Shown in pieces: positions 6,439-10,614 of a DNA stretch of 10,614 nt (position 1 is the first letter of the stretch; each line of letters begins with the position of its first letter). Location of the stretch: the NCBI GenBank assembly GCA_030754805.1, contig JASLZO010000004.1:1-10614 (forward strand), given 5' to 3'. The stretch is from Dehalococcoidia bacterium. GTDB lineage: Bacteria > Chloroflexota > Dehalococcoidia > UBA6926. The translations under genes were made by a program, and so were the position numbers. The notes below the pieces were generated by a model. It was not told the origin of the DNA and searched no databases. It worked only from the letters and a program-made list of their open reading frames with translations.

Positions 6439-7686
6439 CTAGATGACTCGGTCTGCTCGCAGGCGCTCGATCTCTCCGACCGAGAGGCCGAGGGCTCCCG
6501 ACAGGACCTCGTCCGTGTGTTCGCCTAGGAGCGGCGCGCGTCGCCGTTTCGGCATCGAGATTTCGGCGCCGTCTTCCCCGTCAGGACGGTGGAGGACGAA
6601 GTGATACCCCGGGTACTTCACGGGGCCGGTGGTCGGGTGATCGATCTCCTGGAAATACTCTCGCGCAACGAAGCTTTCGTCGTTCAATAGGTCTTCGATC
6701 GTGTTTAAAGGCCCGCCGAGGACGCCGTGCTTCTCCGCCTCGACGCGAAGTTCAGCCTTCGTCCTATCCAACGTCCAGGGAATGAGATGCGCAAGGAACT
6801 CGTCAATCAGGTCGGGGTTCGCCCGCGCGGCGGGCGTGGCGTATTCCGGCTTCCCCAGCAATTCTTCCATCCCGATCATCCGGATGATGTTCGGCAGGAA
6901 TCGGGCTCCACCGGTGATTAGGAAGTACCCGTCCTTGCAGGGATGAGCACCCGACGCGACCGCTGCGGCCCGCGTAGGGCGGCTCGACAGGTGGCCGTTA
7001 TGTTCGTATCCCATCAACCGGCCGAGCCTGCCATCGATGGAGTGCGTCGCGGTCTCGAACACGCTGATATCCAACTGCTCGCTCTGGCCGTCGAGTTCGA
7101 CGGAGGTCAACGACAGAGAGGTGGCCAGCGCGGCAACGTAGCCAGCGTGATAGTTCACCATCCGTCCCGCCGTTTTCACGGGTTCATGGTCGAAATCGCC
7201 CGCGCCGATCATGTTGCCGCCCATCCCGTAGAGGTTGATATCCATGCCCAGGTAGTCGCGGTATGGGCCGGTCTTTCCATAGTTCGAGATCGACGTCAGG
7301 ACGAGCCGGGGATTCGCGGCCTTTAACGCTACGTACCCGAGCCCGAGGGCATCCATCGTCCCGGGTGCGAAGCTCTCGACAACGACATCGGCGTCTCGCG
7401 CAAGCTCCAGGACCAGTTCACGGCCCCGGTCCGACTTCAGGTCCAGCGTGACCGATCTCTTGTTCGTGTTGAGAAACATGAACAGGCCACTGCGCTCGGT
7501 GCCGGGTTCGTCCTTGTAGAACGGCGGCAGACCTCTCGACGGGTCTCCCGTCTCCCGACGCTCGATCTTGATCACGTCCGCGCCGTAATCGCCCAGGATC
7601 CGCGTACAGAAGGGGCCCGCGGCCAAGTGGGTCAGGTCGAGGACCCGCACGTCGTCCAGCGGCATGATCGTCGTCTGCTCAGTCAT
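6439..7686 (-). CDS. Family III CoA-transferase paralogue lacking the catalytic Asp, B-type subunit (B2)
   Basis: 415 residues, closely similar to B3. Order of features: MPLDDVRVLDLTHLAAGPFC (8-27), LGDYGADVIKIER (31-43), a GDPSRGLPPFYKDEPG segment (47-62), LNTNKRSVTLDL (72-83), VVVESFAPGTMDALGLGY (101-118), SISNYGKTGPYRDY (132-145), INLYGMGGNMIGAGD (150-164). The catalytic position is GRMVNYHAG (174-182), with N178 in place of the nucleophilic Asp, again 21 residues before the glycine turn (DGQS). Asn cannot form the aspartyl-CoA anhydride chemistry, so this chain probably acts as a structural or substrate-binding partner of A2. It is also conceivable that it is a non-transferase CoA-binding protein. 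GAGGA lies about seven bases before the ATG. The gene starts 21 bp after the A3 stop and ends 18 bp before A2, consistent with one polycistronic message. Confidence 0.91.
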   Translation of the reverse strand: MTEQTTIMPLDDVRVLDLTHLAAGPFCTRILGDYGADVIKIERRETGDPSRGLPPFYKDEPGTERSGLFMFLNTNKRSVTLDLKSDRGRELVLELARDADVVVESFAPGTMDALGLGYVALKAANPRLVLTSISNYGKTGPYRDYLGMDINLYGMGGNMIGAGDFDHEPVKTAGRMVNYHAGYVAALATSLSLTSVELDGQSEQLDISVFETATHSIDGRLGRLMGYEHNGHLSSRPTRAAAVASGAHPCKDGYFLITGGARFLPNIIRMIGMEELLGKPEYATPAARANPDLIDEFLAHLIPWTLDRTKAELRVEAEKHGVLGGPLNTIEDLLNDESFVAREYFQEIDHPTTGPVKYPGYHFVLHRPDGEDGAEISMPKRRRAPLLGEHTDEVLSGALGLSVGEIERLRADRVI

Positions 7687-7707
7687 CTCGTCCTCGTCTC
7701 CGTTTGA

Positions 7708-9030
7708 TCATGGCACGGAGGGGTCATAATCCATGCCGATGTGCCCGGTTTCCTCGAACTGCCGGTATTCGTCTTCTGAGAATCCGAGGACTTCTTTGTA
7801 GATGTACTCGTTGTCTTCCCCCAGCCGTGGGGCATGGCGCCTTGGGGCGATGTTCGGTGTCTTGCTCGCCTTCCAGGGCGTGTTTACGTACTGATACGTC
7901 CCGGCTTCCGGGTGCGTTAACGGGTGCCAGAAGCCCCGCTCATGAAGATGCTTATCCTCGAGTGCCTCCTTCTCGTTCATAACGACTCCAGACGGAACCT
8001 TGACCTGTTGGAGTCGGTTCATTACCCAGTGCGCTTGGTGGTTGGTCGTCCACTCGCCGATGATCGAGTCCAACTCGATTCGGTTCGCGTGACGGCTCTC
8101 CATATCGACGAATCGGGTGTCCCCGGCAAGCGACTCCATCCGCATGACCCGACACAGTTCGACCCACTGGTCCTCGTTCTCGACTGCGATCGTGACCCAA
8201 GCATCTTGGCCCTGGCACCGGTAGACGTTGTGCGGGGCCAGGTACCAGTGGTCGTTCCCCATCTGGGTCCAGACCCGGCCGTTCATCGTGTAGTCCATCA
8301 CGAAGTCACCCAGTAACGGAACGAAGTTCTCGGCCGTCGCCGCCTCGATCAACACGCCTTTCCCGATTTTTCGACGTTGACGGAGTCCGAGCAGGAAAGC
8401 GAATGCCGCACCGATTCCGGAAGCCGCGTCCGCCGGCACGCCTTGTGGTGCGTACTCGGGCGTCAGGTCCGGGTACGTCCGGATCAGCGGGTGCCCGGAC
8501 AGTGCCTCCATGTGGTTGCCCCAAGTCCGGTAGTTCTGGTACGACCCCGTCAGACCGAACGCTGGCATTCGAATCATCACGGCATTCGGATTGACCGCCG
8601 AAACGCGCTCCCACGTCACGTCTAGCCGCTCCATGCTCACGGGGACGTTGTTCTCGATCACTCCGTCGGAAATGCGCAGGAGTTTGTCGAACACCTCTTG
8701 CCCCTCGGGACGCGTCATATCTACGGTTATCGCCCGTTTGTTGCGGCCGTGGTGGTTGAAAACCGAATACCGGTTCCATGGCCTCTCGCCAGCGTCGTCG
8801 TCCGGGTATCCCAGCCAGCTCTGCGCCCGGACCATCTCGACAGGCGGTCTTGCCATCACGCCCCTAGTCGTGGACGCGAAATGCTGAAGCGACTCGATCC
8901 GGATCACCTCTGCGCCCCAGTCGGCGAGCTGCATCGTCGAGTACGGGCCCGCCCAGACGACCGTGAAGTCAAGTATCCGGAGCCCTTCCAGTGGGAGTTT
9001 CTGCGTACCGGAAGATCCGTTCGTGGTCAT
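7708..9030 (-). CDS. Family III (CaiB/BaiF) CoA-transferase, catalytic A-type subunit (A3)
   Basis: 440 residues, the nearest relative of A2 in the window. Landmarks: MTTNGSSGTQ tail (1-10), KLPLEGLRILD (11-21), VVWAGPYSTMQLADWGAEVI (24-43), GERPWNR (81-87), ENNVPVSMERL (126-136), NYRTWGNHMEAL (166-177), VPADAASG (198-205) with D201 as the expected nucleophile, and IGKG 21 residues after it. It lacks the three-residue GGM stretch seen before GYPD in A1 and A2. C-terminal landmarks HLHERGFWHPL, HPEAG, LGEDNEYIYKEV and a HIGMDY tail match A2 and A4. The ribosome site is weak (GGAA about ten bases upstream), so translation may depend on coupling to B3, whose stop is 19 bp upstream. Expected to be enzymatically active, most likely with B3; the substrate is unknown. 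Confidence 0.93.
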   Translation of the reverse strand: MTTNGSSGTQKLPLEGLRILDFTVVWAGPYSTMQLADWGAEVIRIESLQHFASTTRGVMARPPVEMVRAQSWLGYPDDDAGERPWNRYSVFNHHGRNKRAITVDMTRPEGQEVFDKLLRISDGVIENNVPVSMERLDVTWERVSAVNPNAVMIRMPAFGLTGSYQNYRTWGNHMEALSGHPLIRTYPDLTPEYAPQGVPADAASGIGAAFAFLLGLRQRRKIGKGVLIEAATAENFVPLLGDFVMDYTMNGRVWTQMGNDHWYLAPHNVYRCQGQDAWVTIAVENEDQWVELCRVMRMESLAGDTRFVDMESRHANRIELDSIIGEWTTNHQAHWVMNRLQQVKVPSGVVMNEKEALEDKHLHERGFWHPLTHPEAGTYQYVNTPWKASKTPNIAPRRHAPRLGEDNEYIYKEVLGFSEDEYRQFEETGHIGMDYDPSVP

Positions 9031-9049
9031 GATCGGTGTTCCAAGTCCG

Positions 9050-10288
9050 TCATATCACCCGTTCCGCCCGGAGTCTTGATATCTCATCATCGGAAAGGCC
9101 CAGGCCTTCGGATAGCACCTCGTCCGTGTGCTCTCCGAGGAGCGGCGCCCGCCTCCGAGCCGGCATCGGACCGCCGTCCTCAGCATCACGGTGAATGGTG
9201 AAGTGGAAGCCGGGGTACTTGATCGCCCCCGTCGTCGGATGGTCTATCTCCTGGAAGTAGCCGCGGCTCTCGAACCCGGGGTCGCTCAGGAGGTCAGCGA
9301 TTGTGTTCATCGGGCCGCCAAGAATTCCGTACGCCTCGCACGCGTCGCGTACTTCACTCTTGGTCCGCTCCAGCATCCACGGGACCAGATATGCCGCGAA
9401 TTCATCGATCCGCTCCGGCTTGGCGCGTTCCGCTACCGTCGCCCACTCCGGCTGCTCCAGCAACTCGTCCATCCCGATCATCTTGATAACGAGGTGGACA
9501 AACGTGGCCGTCCCGGTGATCAGGAACCACCCATCGGCGCACTGGAACACGCCGCTCGCGACGGCGGCCGAGCGGCCAGGGCGCGTGCCGACGTTTCCGG
9601 AGTGCTGGTAGCCCATGAGTCGCCCCAACCGCGAGTCGATCGAGTGGGTGGCCGTCTCGAACACGCTGACGTCCAAGTGTTCGCCGATCCCGTCTCTCAG
9701 GAACTCGGTCGCATGCAGCGACATCGTCGTAGCCAGCGCCCCCACGTACCCGGCGTGGTAGTTGACCATCCGTCCCGCCGTCTTGACCGGCTCATGGTCG
9801 ATATCACCCGAGGCGATCATGTTGCCGCCCATCCCGTACAGGTTGATTTCCGTGCCAGCGAAGTCATGGTAGGGGCCGCTCTGACCATAGTTGCTGAGTG
9901 ACGTCACGACGATCCGGGGGTTTACCTCGGTCAGCGCCTCGTACCCCAAGCCCATCTCCCCCATGACCCCCGGAGCGAAGTTCTCGACAAGGACGTCCGC
10001 GTTCTCCACCAGCTGTCGGATGATCTGTCGGCCCCGCTCCGACTCGAGGTCGACGGTCACGCTCCGTTTATTCGTGTTCAGGAACAGGAACAATCCGCTT
10101 CGTTCGATGCCGGGTTCGTCGTTGAAGAACGGTGGCATCGTACGGGCGGGGTCTCCGGTCCCGGGTCGCTCGATCTTGATTACGTCCGCTCCGTAATCCC
10201 CGAGCATGCGCGTACAGAACGGGCCGATTGTCGTCTGGGTCAGGTCGATGATCCGCACGTCGTCGAGGGGCATGGTCCCGGTCATCAT
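9050..10288 (-). CDS. Family III CoA-transferase paralogue lacking the catalytic Asp, B-type subunit (B3)
   Basis: 412 residues from the ATG at 10286-10288. The frame stays open further upstream to 10459, but that part lies inside the A4 coding region and has no family similarity. B2 begins equivalently just before MPLDDV, so the short start is preferred; 10285 is an adjacent alternative. Features: MPLDDVRIIDLTQTTIGPFC (6-25), MLGDYGADVIKIERPG (28-43), LNTNKRSVTVDL (70-81), VLVENFAPGVMGEMGLGY (99-116), INLYGMGGNMIASGD (148-162), and GRMVNYHAG (172-180), where N176 replaces the catalytic Asp. The following turn is two residues longer than in B2. The ATG is only five bases after the A4 stop and has no good ribosome site, suggesting termination-reinitiation coupling. 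Likely the non-catalytic partner of A3, whose gene follows after 19 bp; pairing with A4 is the alternative. Confidence 0.9.
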   Translation of the reverse strand: MMTGTMPLDDVRIIDLTQTTIGPFCTRMLGDYGADVIKIERPGTGDPARTMPPFFNDEPGIERSGLFLFLNTNKRSVTVDLESERGRQIIRQLVENADVLVENFAPGVMGEMGLGYEALTEVNPRIVVTSLSNYGQSGPYHDFAGTEINLYGMGGNMIASGDIDHEPVKTAGRMVNYHAGYVGALATTMSLHATEFLRDGIGEHLDVSVFETATHSIDSRLGRLMGYQHSGNVGTRPGRSAAVASGVFQCADGWFLITGTATFVHLVIKMIGMDELLEQPEWATVAERAKPERIDEFAAYLVPWMLERTKSEVRDACEAYGILGGPMNTIADLLSDPGFESRGYFQEIDHPTTGAIKYPGFHFTIHRDAEDGGPMPARRRAPLLGEHTDEVLSEGLGLSDDEISRLRAERVI

Positions 10289-10293
10289 GGTCG

Positions 10294-10614
10294 TCAGCCC
10301 ACTTTCGGCCCGTAGTCCATTCCGATATGGCCGTCCGACTCGAACTCCCGGTACTTCTCGTCGGAGAACCCCAGCAGTTCCTTGTACACGTACTCGTTGT
10401 CCTCGCCCAGCCGCGGAGCGGCGCGCCAGTGCTTCCGCAATGTACGTTCGGCCTTCCACAGTGACCCCGTGTGGAGCCGCGGCCCGCCCTCGACCTCCGG
10501 GTGCTCCAACGCCTCCCAGAACCCACGGTCGACCAGGTGCGGGTCCGCGAAGGCATCGGCTTCGCTCATCACCACGCCCGCCGCGACTCCTGCTTCTTGG
10601 AGAAGGGTCATTGC
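10294..10614 (-). CDS. Family III CoA-transferase, C-terminal part of a fourth A-type subunit (A4), 5' end beyond the right edge
   Basis: The frame is open to the window edge and gives the last 106 residues of an A-type protein. It carries the same C-terminal order as A1-A3: VVMSEADAFADPHL, RGFWEALEHPE, RAAPRLGEDNEYVYKELLGF and a HIGMDYGPKVG ending. The segment between HPE and RAAPRLGEDNE differs from the other copies (VEGGPRLHTGSLWKAERTLRKH), so this is a distinct paralogue. The catalytic Asp region lies outside the window, so the A assignment rests on the C-terminus alone. The gene shows that the alternating array continues to the right, probably with another B gene upstream of it. Confidence 0.88.
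   Translation of the reverse strand, partial: AMTLLQEAGVAAGVVMSEADAFADPHLVDRGFWEALEHPEVEGGPRLHTGSLWKAERTLRKHWRAAPRLGEDNEYVYKELLGFSDEKYREFESDGHIGMDYGPKVG

Larger units (their letters stand above)
5089..10288 (-). repeat. Tandem duplication of a two-gene B-A CoA-transferase module (B3-A3, B2-A2)
   Basis: Two adjacent paralogous units, 7708-10288 (B3 then A3) and 5089-7686 (B2 then A2), have the same gene order, similar gene lengths and near-identical spacers (19 and 18 bp within a pair, 21 bp between pairs). A2 aligns with A3, and B2 with B3, over nearly their whole lengths. Equivalent stop codons recur at 5089, 7708 and 10294, a period of about 2.6 kb, so the A4 fragment marks another unit to the right. 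B1-A1 (2319-4945) is an older or faster-diverging copy of the same pair. The sequence is diverged at the nucleotide level, so this is an established duplication and not an assembly artefact. Confidence 0.8.

Noticed and set aside
9128..9901. A 257-residue plus-strand open frame inside B3, and similar ones at 5410-6042 and 7924-8316
   Set aside because: The same kind of antisense shadow recurs at equivalent places in paralogous genes because the underlying coding sequence is repeated; none shows a domain.
10289..10459. A 57-residue N-terminal extension of B3
   Set aside because: It lies inside the A4 coding region in another frame, is Arg-rich and unlike the family; B2 starts at the equivalent short position.

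Overview
This is a high-GC bacterial window, with most third codon positions G or C. Nearly all of it is one minus-strand run of paralogous family III (CaiB/BaiF) CoA-transferase genes. The organism cannot be fixed from this sequence. A DinB-type protein, an actinobacterial-style ArsC with a CVHNAGRS loop, and a local expansion of family III CoA-transferases would fit Chloroflexota (Dehalococcoidia/SAR202-like) or an actinobacterium. That is inference only.

Layout, left to right. 1-373 (minus) is a DinB-superfamily gene whose 3' end lies off the left edge. 374-466 is a divergent promoter region, with a candidate leaderless promoter for the next gene. 467-925 (plus) is an ArsC/low-molecular-weight phosphatase-type gene. 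It overlaps the end of the convergent 904-2247 gene, an M20D-type metallo-amidohydrolase, by 22 bp. From there to the right edge everything is on the minus strand: six complete CoA-transferase genes and the 3' end of a seventh.

The CoA-transferases fall into two sequence classes that strictly alternate. In transcription order they are A4(partial)-B3-A3-B2-A2-[143 bp gap]-B1-A1-[71 bp gap with hairpin]-M20. Class A (about 440-450 aa) keeps the catalytic aspartate in a VP(S/A)DAA motif. Class B (about 406-415 aa) has Asn or Ser at that position within an (N/S)YH motif. I infer that each B-A pair forms a hetero-oligomeric CoA-transferase with one catalytic subunit, by analogy with the two-subunit family III enzymes SmtAB (succinyl-CoA:malate) and BbsEF (benzylsuccinate). 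The pair has been tandemly amplified with a period of about 2.6 kb.

Intergenic gaps inside the array are 5-21 bp, apart from 53 bp between B1 and A1 and the 143 bp A2/B1 gap. The 143 bp gap holds a plausible sigma70-type promoter and a small palindrome, so B1-A1-M20 may be a separate transcription unit. A working model, which is inference, is a carboxylate catabolism locus. In it several CoA-transferase pairs would activate different or chemically related acids, and the M20 hydrolase might release such acids from amide conjugates. No thiolase, dehydrogenase, hydratase or transporter is in the window, so the substrate cannot be named. I saw no tRNA, rRNA, CRISPR array or insertion sequence.
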